From contig JAOZJV010000048.1 in NCBI GenBank assembly GCA_029935695.1, positions 1 through 9,064 on the forward strand: a stretch of 9,064 nt of DNA, given 5' to 3'. A program made the position numbers and the translations under genes. The notes below the pieces were generated by a model, which searched no databases, was not told the DNA's origin, and worked only from the letters and a program-made list of their open reading frames with translations. This document shows positions 1-6,527 of the stretch, one piece after another; position 1 is the first letter of the stretch; each line of letters begins with the position of its first letter. This DNA is from Candidatus Krumholzibacteriia bacterium. Its GTDB lineage: Bacteria > Krumholzibacteriota > Krumholzibacteriia > LZORAL124-64-63.

Positions 1-2
1 TT

Positions 3-1130
3 AATTTTTTCTGGAATGTAGAAGATGGGCCAATAGTTATTGAAATACCTGCATCTGCTGATGGTGTTGGTATTTTTGGTACGCTAATGGATGCATGGGA
101 ACGCCCAATAGATGATGTTGGTGCTTTTGGAAGAGACCATGGCAATGGAGCAAAATATGTCTTAGTACCTAAGGGATACCAAGGCCCACTGCTTCCTAAC
201 GCTTATACTTACGAGCAGCGAACTAATAATGGGCTAGCAATTTTACGCCCCATTATTCCAGACGCAAGCCCTGAGAATATGAAAAAAGCGGCAGATTTTG
301 CAAAACAAATCAAGATATATCCCCTGGCTCAGGCGAATAATCCACCTAAGAATAATTACATCGATATCTATGGTAAAAACATGGAAGGTATTCCAGTATT
401 AGATGAGACAATTTATACGGAGTTGAACGAAATTATTCAAGAAGAACCGGTAGAAACACAAAATCTTGCAATGATGGGGATGCTTAAAAATATTGGTATT
501 GAAAAAGGACAATCTTTTGCACCAGATGCTAGAGCTAAAAAGCTTTATGCAGTTGCTGCTCCAGATGCACTTGATTACTTGATTGACACCTATCATAAAC
601 ACCTAAATCCTGTAATGTACAAAGGGAAAAGATGGAATAAATTAGTTCCACCAGGAGTTATAGAAACAGATTTCTCGTATGAATTCCCTGGCTATAATGA
701 TTACATCACCCGTGGCCCGATTTATTATGGAATCATTTCCAGTGTAAAAAATTATGGTTCAGCTACTTTCTATATTAGTAGTGCAGAGTCATCAGATGGC
801 AAATGGTTAGAGGGTAATGAAAATTACAAGATAGTAGTACCAGCAAATGTACCTATCGATAATTTTTGGGCGATAACCGTCTACGACCTCGAATCAGCTT
901 CTTATATCCGCGATAAATCCAAGAGCAGTGTTGACTCCAACATGAAACTTAAAAAGAATAAAGACGGAAGCACAACCATTTATTTCGGAATTAAAGCGCC
1001 CAAAGGGAAAGAAGCCAATTGGATACCAACCGTAGAAGGTCGCAGATTCTTCCTGTTATTCCGTTTTTATGGCCCTCAAAAAGGAGTATTTGACGGAAGT
1101 TGGGAGCTAAACGATATCGAAAAAATATAA
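3..1130 (+). CDS. DUF1254/DUF1214 domain protein, 5' end outside window
   Basis: The reading frame is open from the window edge (first full codon at base 3, Asn-Phe-Phe-Trp-Asn-Val) and 28 codons precede the first ATG at 87, so the gene starts upstream and that ATG is internal. The left part, with 'VIEIPASADGVGIFG' and 'GAKYVLVPKGYQGPLP'-like residues (here GPLLP), matches the DUF1254 domain. The last ~95 residues, with 'FWAITVYD', 'NWIPTVEGRRFFLLFRFYGP' and a final G-S-W-E-L, match DUF1214. The two domains usually occur together in proteins of about 350-500 aa, often exported; their biochemical role is unknown. Any signal peptide would lie outside the window. The gene is AT-rich compared with the phosphatase gene that follows, suggesting separate origin. 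An inverted repeat begins 15 bases after the stop. Family assignment is confident; function is not known. Confidence 0.9.
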   Translation, partial: NFFWNVEDGPIVIEIPASADGVGIFGTLMDAWERPIDDVGAFGRDHGNGAKYVLVPKGYQGPLLPNAYTYEQRTNNGLAILRPIIPDASPENMKKAADFAKQIKIYPLAQANNPPKNNYIDIYGKNMEGIPVLDETIYTELNEIIQEEPVETQNLAMMGMLKNIGIEKGQSFAPDARAKKLYAVAAPDALDYLIDTYHKHLNPVMYKGKRWNKLVPPGVIETDFSYEFPGYNDYITRGPIYYGIISSVKNYGSATFYISSAESSDGKWLEGNENYKIVVPANVPIDNFWAITVYDLESASYIRDKSKSSVDSNMKLKKNKDGSTTIYFGIKAPKGKEANWIPTVEGRRFFLLFRFYGPQKGVFDGSWELNDIEKI

Positions 1131-1144
1131 TCTGAAATAAATTT

Positions 1145-1190
1145 CGGAAAAAGGGGGTGATCCCGCAATTGGACTGCCTGCCTTTTTCCG
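1145..1190. repeat. 10-bp inverted repeat after DUF1254 gene, possible terminator
   Basis: CGGAAAAAGG (1145-1154) is matched exactly by CCTTTTTCCG (1181-1190) across a 26-base spacer, which itself holds a small GGG-TGAT-CCC hairpin (1155-1164). The repeat starts 15 bases downstream of the DUF1254 stop. It could act as a terminator, the T5 run lying inside the right arm, but the long spacer is unusual. It could also be the ends of a very short degenerate element. Seen directly; role inferred. Confidence 0.45.
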
Positions 1191-1423
1191 GCATCTCGAA
1201 TGTGTTACAAATATTTGGCCAGGGGGTGTTGTTCGAGGCCGGAAGTTTGACCAGCCACTGGTCTCGGTTCTTGACCGAGTACCCCTGTTTGGCGCTGGCC
1301 ACAATCCTTCTTGAACGATACAGGCTCTTGATCAAAAAACTCCACCACCCCGAATGTCCGCCTGAACGCGGCGTATAGATGATCGAACGCAATCCGCCAC
1401 GACCGGAATCCATTATTCAAGAT

Positions 1424-1429
1424 AAGGAG
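1424..1429 (+). promoter_or_regulatory. Shine-Dalgarno AAGGAG that bears on the phosphatase start
   Basis: AAGGAG lies only 2 bases before the ATG at 1432, too close for normal initiation, but 8 bases before an in-frame TTG at 1438. Starting at TTG gives a protein beginning M-K-T-T-R-Y-L-S, a textbook signal-peptide n-region. The TTG may therefore be the true start. Confidence 0.6.
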
Positions 1430-1431
1430 TC

Positions 1432-3168
1432 ATGGAATTGAAGACAACAAGATATCTCTCAATCGCGGGAGTTTTGATCGCACTGGCCGTGCCGGGTCTT
1501 GTCCCACCACAACGGGCACAAGCTGGTGACCAGTCCGCGAGCCCGGGCCCAAAGCTCATTCTGCAGGTTACGGTGGACCAGTTGCGTGGCGATCTGCCCG
1601 ACCGCTTCAAGGAACATATGGGGTCGGGTGGCTTTCGCTACCTGATGGACAACGGCGTCTGGTATGCCAACGCCCATTATGGCTATTCCAACACCGAGAC
1701 CGTAGTCGGCCATACGACCCTGGCCACTGGCGCGGACCCGTCCGAGCACGGTATGATTTCCAACGTCTGGTATGATCGCCAGGAGGAGCGACTCGCCTAC
1801 AATATAGAGGACCCGCGGTACCACGTGTTGACCGCCGGCGCGGATATCGATGAAGAGACAGAAATCGACGCCTCCCAGGTTTTGGCCACCACCGATGGTC
1901 GTTCGCCGGCCAATATCCTGGTCACCACCCTCAGCGACGAGCTGGTCCTGGCCACCAACGGGCAGGCCAAGGTGTTTGGAGTCTCAGTAAAAGACCGCGG
2001 CGCGGTGACCCTGGCGGGGCATACGGGAAAGGCCTTCTGGTTCTCCAAGTCATCAGGCGGATTCATCACCAGCTCCTACTATTACGACAAATACCCTGAA
2101 TGGGTCACGGCCTGGAACGAGGCGGGTCATGCCAAGGTCTTCGGTGGCAAGTCGTGGGAACTGTTGCGCGACAAGGAAGACTATCTGTTCGGCGCGGACG
2201 ACGATAACTCATGGGAGACGGATGTCGCCGGCTTTGGCTGCACCTTCCCTCACGCTTACGGACCGGCCGATGGCAAACACTTCAACAACTTCCTGATCTA
2301 CAGCCCGGCGGCCGATGAACTGACCCTTGATTTTGCCAAGACCCTGATCGAGTCCGAGCAGCTCGGACAAGACGATGTACCAGATTTTCTGGCTATCAGT
2401 TTTTCCGCCACAGACTACGTGGGCCACCTGTTCGGCCCCTCCAGTCTTGAGGCCGAGGACAACCTCTTGCGTCTGGACCGCACACTGGCCGATCTGTTCG
2501 CCTTCGTGGATGAGAAGGTCGGGCTGGAAAACACTCTGATCGTCCTGTCGGCCGACCATGGTGGCCCGGACGCGCCGGGCTTTGCGCAGAAATTCGGGTT
2601 TGATGTTGATTACATCATGGCCGACCAGTGGGACCGCACCCCGTCCCTGGTTGCCCTGAAAAAGAAGTTCGGCATCGGCCAGAAACTGATACGGGCCTTT
2701 TTCCCGCCCTACGTCTACCTCAACCGGGAAATCATCGCCGAAAACAACCTTGATCTGGCTGAAGTCGAACAGGCCGTGGCCGAGGAACTGATGACCATCA
2801 AGGGGGTGGCCATGGCCATCACCCGCACCGACCTGATGACCAATCGATTACCGGACACGCACCTGACGCGCGCGGCGCGGCGCGGGTTCAACCCCAAGCG
2901 TTCGGGTGATATCCTGATGCTGTTTCAGTCGCAGTACTGCATCAACGATTTTGAAGGAGAGGTCACCACGGCCAACCATGGTGGTCCCTGGCGTTACGAC
3001 ACCTTCGTGCCGGTTGTCTTTGCCGGTGGCCAGCTCAAGGGTCAACGCGTTTACCGTCCGGTTGAGCCCCTGGACATCGCCCCGACCCTGGCCGCACTGC
3101 TGGGGATCAAGCCGCCTTCCGCGGCCTGGGGTGTCCCCTTGCCGGAGATTATGACGAATTTTCGCTAG
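1432..3168 (+). CDS. PafA-like alkaline phosphatase (type I phosphodiesterase superfamily), exported
   Basis: Predicted periplasmic phosphomonoesterase that releases phosphate from organic esters using two zinc ions. Numbering from the ATG at 1432 (578 aa): signal peptide ~1-31 (hydrophobic core 9-24, cleavage after A-Q-A). Zinc ligands by comparison with Elizabethkingia PafA are Asp49 (VTVDQ), Asp328 and His332 (SATDYVGH), Asp375 and His376 (LSADHGG) and His516 (ANHGGPW). The nucleophile is Thr90 in 'TETVVGH', not Ser. Asn111 (SNVWYD) sits 21 residues after it, as Asn100 follows Thr79 in PafA, and Lys187/Arg189 in 'VKDRGA' match its phosphate-contacting Lys/Arg pair. Length is normal for the family and nothing is missing. 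The start may be TTG at 1438, which fits the AAGGAG at 1424 better. It stands alone, with ~300 bases before and 236 after. No Pho box was recognised. The family includes diesterases, so substrate range is not certain, but Asn and Lys/Arg favour monoesterase. Confidence 0.93.
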   Translation: MELKTTRYLSIAGVLIALAVPGLVPPQRAQAGDQSASPGPKLILQVTVDQLRGDLPDRFKEHMGSGGFRYLMDNGVWYANAHYGYSNTETVVGHTTLATGADPSEHGMISNVWYDRQEERLAYNIEDPRYHVLTAGADIDEETEIDASQVLATTDGRSPANILVTTLSDELVLATNGQAKVFGVSVKDRGAVTLAGHTGKAFWFSKSSGGFITSSYYYDKYPEWVTAWNEAGHAKVFGGKSWELLRDKEDYLFGADDDNSWETDVAGFGCTFPHAYGPADGKHFNNFLIYSPAADELTLDFAKTLIESEQLGQDDVPDFLAISFSATDYVGHLFGPSSLEAEDNLLRLDRTLADLFAFVDEKVGLENTLIVLSADHGGPDAPGFAQKFGFDVDYIMADQWDRTPSLVALKKKFGIGQKLIRAFFPPYVYLNREIIAENNLDLAEVEQAVAEELMTIKGVAMAITRTDLMTNRLPDTHLTRAARRGFNPKRSGDILMLFQSQYCINDFEGEVTTANHGGPWRYDTFVPVVFAGGQLKGQRVYRPVEPLDIAPTLAALLGIKPPSAAWGVPLPEIMTNFR

Positions 3169-3181
3169 AAATTATCACAGC

Positions 3182-3203
3182 ACTGGTCACGTTGTGCACC
3201 AGT
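3182..3203 (+). terminator. Imperfect hairpin after the phosphatase gene
   Basis: ACTGGTCAC (3182-3190) pairs with GTG-C-ACCAGT (3194-3203) around a GTT loop, with one bulged C at 3197. It starts 14 bases after the phosphatase stop and is followed by a T-rich stretch (AATTT, then TTTTT at about 3215-3219). It is a plausible intrinsic terminator, though the T run is displaced from the stem. The remaining bases to 3404 hold nothing else I can support. Confidence 0.4.
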
Positions 3204-3404
3204 CAATTTGTCCGTTTTTACTCTTACTGGAGGATGAAACGAAATTCCTGGTGTAGCTCAGCGCTTCGTTCGTTTTCCCCCTGGGGCAGGCTTGAAAAGC
3301 CCAGAGAATTGGTTTAGGCAATTCCGCCCAAGACAGCAACAGCCGTTACCGGCTTTACTGACCCATGGTATCCCGACCTTCGACCTCAGCCAAAAGGGGC
3401 CACA

Positions 3405-4343
3405 GTGCCTTCCGTAAATCCGTCATCCTTCATTAAGGGCTGGAAGCTGCTTCTGGCCAAGCCCGTTTTCAATCCTGCCACGGTTCCGTTCCGTGCCTGT
3501 CTGCTGGGGATCCTGCTGCCGGTCTTCCTGATGACAAGCGCCGTCGCCGCAAACGAACAAGACATGACGAGCCTGACCGAGCGGTTACAGGACAAACGCC
3601 TGGCCATCTCCGCCGGCGTTTTCCTGGTCCGTTTTGACTCCACGTACAAGTATTCCGACGCCGAGTCCGGCAGGCAGGCCTTCGTCGATCTGGAAGGTCA
3701 ACTCGACCTGCCCCCGTCCGAGGTCGTCGGGAACATCGCCGTACTATGGCGACTTTCCAATCACGGCTATCTCGCGGGCTCCTTTTCACAACTCCGTCGC
3801 TCGGGGGAGCGCAGGGTCCTCCAGGAATCCATAGTCATCGGGGACGACGTCGTGGGCCTGGACGGGGTGATGTCCGTGAGAATGGACTACGACTTCCTCG
3901 ATTTAAACTACGCCTACGCCTTCCACCGCAAGGAGCAGAGCCTGGTGCTCGGCAAGGTGGGTGTCCACGTCTTCAGTACACGAACGGGCTTCTTGCTCAA
4001 GGGAGATCTTATCGTCAACGGGGTGGAGGAATCGGGCAGTATCGGCAACGAGACCGATTTCGTGGCGGCATTCCCCCTTCTCGGCGTGGTGTTCAACTAC
4101 CAGTTGGGTCGCCGTCTGATAGTCGAAAATCTCGTGGATGTCATCTACCTGCCGGTCAGTGACTCCCAGGGCGTGGCGCTGCGTACCCTGCTGGGTTGCC
4201 GCTATATGATCACCCGCCGGATCGGCCTCAAGGTGGGGCTGTCCTACAATTTCGAGCATTTGAAATACACCGAGGACGGCGTCACCCACGAAGTCGAGTT
4301 CGACTTCAGCGGCCTCATGGCGAAGGTCTACCTTGCCTTCTGA
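3405..4343 (+). CDS. Probable outer-membrane beta-barrel protein, unknown function
   Basis: 312 aa from a GTG start, with AAGGGG (3394-3399) 5 bases upstream; I found no better in-frame start. A long n-region (~29 residues) precedes a hydrophobic stretch (31-44) ending S-A-V-A-A, so a signal peptide cleaved near residue 48-49 is likely. The mature part alternates polar and hydrophobic residues in many short segments (for example 'LDLNYAYAF', 'SLVLGKVGVHVF', 'RIGLKVGLSYNF') separated by turns. It ends in 'GLMAKVYLAF', a terminal Phe after alternating residues, as used by outer-membrane barrels for assembly by the BAM machinery. About 8-10 strands seem possible. I recognise no specific family; it could be a small porin, an adhesin-like barrel or a structural protein. 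The GC-rich codon use resembles the phosphatase gene, so both may be native. Fold call moderate, function unknown. Confidence 0.75.
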   Translation: MPSVNPSSFIKGWKLLLAKPVFNPATVPFRACLLGILLPVFLMTSAVAANEQDMTSLTERLQDKRLAISAGVFLVRFDSTYKYSDAESGRQAFVDLEGQLDLPPSEVVGNIAVLWRLSNHGYLAGSFSQLRRSGERRVLQESIVIGDDVVGLDGVMSVRMDYDFLDLNYAYAFHRKEQSLVLGKVGVHVFSTRTGFLLKGDLIVNGVEESGSIGNETDFVAAFPLLGVVFNYQLGRRLIVENLVDVIYLPVSDSQGVALRTLLGCRYMITRRIGLKVGLSYNFEHLKYTEDGVTHEVEFDFSGLMAKVYLAF

Positions 4344-4401
4344 TCGGCCTCCGGATTCTAGCCGCACGAAGGAATTAAATTGGTGCCTGAATGGGAGTCT
4401 T

Positions 4402-4509
4402 ATGGCATGTATGAGTGATGTAGAATCTGCAATAAACTGGCCGCCTTTAGGTGCCTCGGGAACCCGAAGTGCGGGCGCGCCACTGACGGCTTTGAGCGGT
4501 TCACAATGA
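4402..4509 (+). CDS. Possible small protein of 35 aa
   Basis: ATG at 4402 follows GGGAG (4393-4397) by 4 bases and opens a 35-codon frame ending TGA at 4507-4509, just 3 bases before a strong hairpin. The product begins M-A-C-M-S-D-V-E-S-A-I-N-W and then becomes Pro/Gly/Ser-rich with no helix or membrane segment visible. A second ATG at 4411 would give MSDVESAINW. That opening faintly resembles the start of DUF3717-type small proteins (D-x-E-x-A-I-N-x-W), but the rest does not, so it might be a 5' gene remnant. It may equally be chance. Confidence 0.25.
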   Translation: MACMSDVESAINWPPLGASGTRSAGAPLTALSGSQ

Positions 4510-4512
4510 AGG

Positions 4513-4528
4513 CCCCGGCTTGCCGGGG
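4513..4528. terminator. GC-rich perfect hairpin upstream of the CorA-like gene
   Basis: CCCCGGC (4513-4519) and GCCGGGG (4522-4528) form a perfect 7-bp stem over a two-base TT loop (or 6 bp with a CTTG tetraloop). It sits 4 bases after the small ORF and 25 bases before the CorA ribosome-binding site. No T run follows, so termination is uncertain; a transcript-stabilising or attenuating stem is possible. Confidence 0.45.
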
Positions 4529-4566
4529 GATGATTATCTTGTCGATATTCTCGAGGAGTAACAAGT

Positions 4567-5517
4567 ATGGAAATAACACTATATAGGTTCGACAATGGAA
4601 AAGTTGAAACAGTTGAGAATAATATTTCACCAGACCAATGGCCAGAGAAAGTCAACTGGGTTGAAATTCATTGTTCCAACAGAATCGAAGTCGTAGACTA
4701 TCTGGAACCTATTCCGTCACTAAAAGAACATCGCAATTACATTATCACTCCCGAAAATCACATCATACCCGAAACCAGCAAGGGTTTAATAATTCAGCAC
4801 TTCATTATTTCGAGAAAGGATAATATTTACAAGGGCGATTACATTTCATTGATTATCTCTCCGGGGTTTGTCATTTGCATTATTCCCGATTCAGTAGACC
4901 GTCAGTTCTATCAATCTCAACCCAACAACGCGAAGGACTTTTTTAATGACCTGACCGATTATTTCTTATTCATCATGGTTTCAGATATTTTCAAGCAAAA
5001 TATCGCAAACCTGAAAACAGTTCGCGAACGACTCAACAACATGGAAGAGCAGCTACTCAACGAGCCGGATAAATTGGGGTCATCCTCTGTAATGAAGACC
5101 AGAAACGATATTCGCCAATTGGCTGATATTATCGAGGATCAGTATGTAGGTTTCAAAATCCTGGTTTCCTTTCTGGATGTTGACACTGAAAAAGAGGGCC
5201 TTGAAAAACTGAAAAATATTCTAAACGGATTCAAGGAATTCAACCGTATGGTTGGTCGCCTGGAAGAAAAAGCAGAATCATCCCGCACCCAGTTCATGCT
5301 GATCCACCAGGAGGAATCAGCACACAAAATTAATATTCTCACCATCCTTCAGGCCATATTTATCCCGCTTACGTTCATTGCAGGGGTTTATGGAATGAAT
5401 TTTAGGAACATACCCGAACTGAACTGGCAAAATGGTTATTACTTTATTTGGGGAAGCTTTGTCGTGTTGTCAGGCTTGCTTCTGATTTACTTTAAAAAGA
5501 ATGGCTGGTTCGATTAA
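4567..5517 (+). CDS. CorA-family divalent metal ion channel/transporter
   Basis: 316 aa, close to the usual CorA length. GAGGAG (4553-4558) lies 8 bases before the ATG, so the start is secure. Residues 1-130 form the poorly conserved N-terminal cytoplasmic domain and ~130-255 the long charged helices that build the funnel. Transmembrane helix 1 (~258-276) ends in the family signature Y-G-M-N-F (Gly-Met-Asn at 276-278). A short periplasmic loop (NIPELNW) follows, then helix 2 (~291-308) and a basic tail, K-K-N-G-W-F-D. The family forms inner-membrane pentamers carrying Mg2+, Co2+ or Ni2+; ZntB relatives move Zn2+. The loop after GMN has acidic Glu284, as is common, but substrate cannot be fixed from sequence. 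AT-rich (about 40% GC in samples), unlike the genes to its left, suggesting transfer. A mobile-element remnant starts 12 bases after the stop. Confidence 0.92.
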   Translation: MEITLYRFDNGKVETVENNISPDQWPEKVNWVEIHCSNRIEVVDYLEPIPSLKEHRNYIITPENHIIPETSKGLIIQHFIISRKDNIYKGDYISLIISPGFVICIIPDSVDRQFYQSQPNNAKDFFNDLTDYFLFIMVSDIFKQNIANLKTVRERLNNMEEQLLNEPDKLGSSSVMKTRNDIRQLADIIEDQYVGFKILVSFLDVDTEKEGLEKLKNILNGFKEFNRMVGRLEEKAESSRTQFMLIHQEESAHKINILTILQAIFIPLTFIAGVYGMNFRNIPELNWQNGYYFIWGSFVVLSGLLLIYFKKNGWFD

Positions 5518-5529
5518 AACAATGCCGTC

Positions 5530-5704
5530 TGTAGGGATGTCAGACCCACCCGGACCCTTTAGTTGCTATATTTAGTGTACACTGAAGGAGGTCCTACTCA
5601 TGAACCAGGAAGCAAGAGAACATCTCGCCGCCCATCGAAAATGGGTAATTCTTGAATACGCGAAGGCTATCGGAAATAATCTGGAAGCATGCCGTGAGTT
5701 TGAA
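5530..5704 (+). mobile_element. Left-end remnant of an IS481-like insertion sequence
   Basis: Beginning at about TGTAGGGATGTCAGACC (5530), a stretch resembling an IS terminal repeat and leader leads to a perfect ribosome-binding site (AAGGAGGT, 5585-5592) and a transposase start at 5600. A 10-bp palindrome AGTGTACACT (5574-5583) sits just before it. The similarity stops near 5704 where unrelated sequence begins, and I find no matching right end in the window. The left boundary is estimated from the TGT start and is not proven. Confidence 0.5.
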
Positions 5705-5749
5705 TCCGGGAGAAATTGGCGCTCTTCTTGTGGCGCTGCTGGTTTATAA
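5600..5749 (+). pseudogene. Truncated IS481-like transposase, N-terminal helix-turn-helix only
   Basis: ATG at 5600 with AAGGAGGT (5585-5592) 7 bases upstream, an excellent start. The first ~35 residues (M-N-Q-E-A-R-E-H-L, then 'KWVILEYAKAIGNNLEACRE') match the first helices of the helix-turn-helix domain found at the start of IS481-type transposases, where 'A-C-R-x-F' is normally followed by a V/I-x-R-x-x-F-Y-x-W-K helix and then an integrase core. Here the match breaks after Glu35 (codon 5702-5704), and 14 unrelated residues lead to TAA at 5747-5749. The recognition helix and the DDE catalytic domain are absent, so it cannot transpose. A 49-residue peptide could still be made and might interfere with relatives of the element. 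Confidence 0.6.
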
Positions 5750-5876
5750 TGGCCAGCTTCTGATTGGTGGCAACTGGGCTCTTGCTCCTCTTGCCACCGA
5801 TATCGATTTTTGGAACCTGCGCATTGTCCTGGGACTTTTGATCGTGGTGCAGGGATTTGAAACATCCCGCTATCTT
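5703..5876 (+). pseudogene. Fragment of a multi-pass membrane transporter
   Basis: In the frame reading Asn-Pro-Gly-Glu-Ile from 5703, 58 codons encode two hydrophobic segments ('IGALLVALLVYNGQLLIGG' and 'LRIVLGLLIVVQG') ending in 'GFETSRYL'. The phrase 'VVQGFETSRYLG' is one I associate with an internal helix of amino-acid-permease-like proteins, so this looks like a middle piece with neither its true start nor end. No ribosome-binding site serves this frame. It abuts the transposase remnant on the left and a second transposon scrap on the right. The permease identity is tentative. Confidence 0.4.
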
Positions 5877-5888
5877 TTGATTCCGCAT

Positions 5889-5942
5889 GATCAGATCCAG
5901 GATCAAATAACCTTGGCTGGGCTGGCCGCACGATACGAGGTG
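5889..5942 (+). pseudogene. Short remnant resembling IS3-family OrfA helix-turn-helix
   Basis: Continuing in the same frame after the transporter fragment, 'QDQITLAGLAARYEV' resembles the OrfA (InsE-like) DNA-binding segment, typically K-T-x-A-E-L-A-x-x-[YF]-x-V-H-P-N-Q-I. The match stops at Val before the expected H-P-N-Q, and the frame ends at TGA 5958-5960. Only about 15-18 codons are recognisable, so this is a low-confidence relic. Confidence 0.35.
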
Positions 5943-5997
5943 CGCGTTGAGAATACTTGATCGAACAGTTCCCATCTCGTCCTCGCTGTCCGTCATA

Positions 5998-6513
5998 TCA
6001 AACGCAATCCTCATCGAGCCATTGTGGATGCTCGATGTCACTGAACGCAAGCGAGGTAACCCAGGCGCTCCTGCGATAGAATCCATTCTTGGTTTGGATC
6101 CCAAGCGCCACCCTCGACCCCGAAAGTAGCAGGGCACATAGATCACGTAGAAAGCTCCCAGATATGTGAACGCCCCCGCGCAATCCCGATTCTTTGTCGT
6201 AGCTCAACTCACCCGCAATGCCTCCGTTATCTTTGGCATCCCGCTCGGTGATGTGGAACTCCAGCCGACCGTCGCCCCTAATCGACTCGCGAAGCAACAA
6301 GCTCTGTTCAAGACTGAGAGGGTCACTAACCACGTGGCGCGTATACAAGCATTCGCCATCAGGTTTATGTTCTTCATATTGTGCTCGTTCTCGTGGGACC
6401 TCTTTCGATTGGTGGTGAGCCACCATAAGCACATGCCAAGACTCCACTTCTCCATGTATAAAAAGCTCACTGAGGAGTGTTTTCCTTTTCGTCGCCGGTT
6501 GTTTTTTCGACAT
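5998..6513 (-). CDS. Hypothetical protein, 171 aa, unknown family
   Basis: Minus-strand gene with an ATG at 6513-6511 and a strong ribosome-binding site (AAAAGGAG, 6527-6520) 6 bases before it, which makes it the best supported frame in this region over the competing plus-strand frame. It starts with a basic stretch (M-S-K-K-Q-P-A-T-K-R-K), has no signal peptide or membrane helix, and looks like a soluble cytoplasmic protein. A charged middle (residues 35-60, with EEHKPDGE) leads to a section with alternating hydrophobics, 'RLEFHITERD' and 'GVHISGSFLRDLCALLLSG', and an aromatic/acidic tail ending W-L-D-E-D-C-V. I recognise no domain and no catalytic motif. It stands alone, next to transposon debris, and points against its neighbours. 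Its origin and role are unknown; it may be a cargo gene of a past insertion. Confidence 0.65.
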   Translation of the reverse strand: MSKKQPATKRKTLLSELFIHGEVESWHVLMVAHHQSKEVPRERAQYEEHKPDGECLYTRHVVSDPLSLEQSLLLRESIRGDGRLEFHITERDAKDNGGIAGELSYDKESGLRGGVHISGSFLRDLCALLLSGSRVALGIQTKNGFYRRSAWVTSLAFSDIEHPQWLDEDCV

Positions 6514-6519
6514 CTCGGA

Positions 6520-6527
6520 CTCCTTTT
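6520..6527 (-). promoter_or_regulatory. Strong Shine-Dalgarno of the 171-aa minus-strand gene
   Basis: On the minus strand AAAAGGAG is followed by the 6-base spacer TCCGAG and then ATG at 6513. This decides strand and start in a region where a 162-codon plus-strand frame (6166-6654) also stays open. Confidence 0.7.

Larger units (their letters stand above)
1131..1431. other. Gene-free spacer of about 300 bases
   Basis: Apart from the 1145-1190 inverted repeat and a 6-bp hairpin (CTCGGT 1263-1268 / ACCGAG 1274-1279), I see no functional element. The minus strand is open over 1205-1420 (71 codons) and, in another frame, 991-1413. Neither has a ribosome-binding site or a product I recognise, and the longer one runs into the DUF1254 gene. 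The stretch might be a decayed gene 3' end. The promoter of the phosphatase gene should lie here but no good -35/-10 pair stands out. Confidence 0.5.

Noticed and set aside
1205..1420. Minus-strand frame of 71 codons between the DUF1254 and phosphatase genes
   Set aside because: Fairly protein-like residues but no good start, no ribosome-binding site and no recognised family; noted only as a possible decayed gene.
3249..3275. tRNA-like phrase GGTGTAGCTCAGC
   Set aside because: It resembles a tRNA D-arm start, but no GG-AGAGC continuation, anticodon stem or GTTCGAATC T-arm follows at the right spacing.
3234..3320. Short ORF after GGAGG (M-K-R-N-S-W-C...)
   Set aside because: The GGAGG abuts the ATG with no spacer and the ~27-residue product has no notable features.
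4344..4560. Possible integron attC site between unrelated genes of differing GC
   Set aside because: No RYYYAAC/GTTRRRY pair with the required inner boxes was found here or in the other intergenic regions.
3903..4655. 250-codon minus-strand frame
   Set aside because: It runs antisense across the end of the barrel gene, the spacer and the start of the CorA gene, all better supported on the plus strand.
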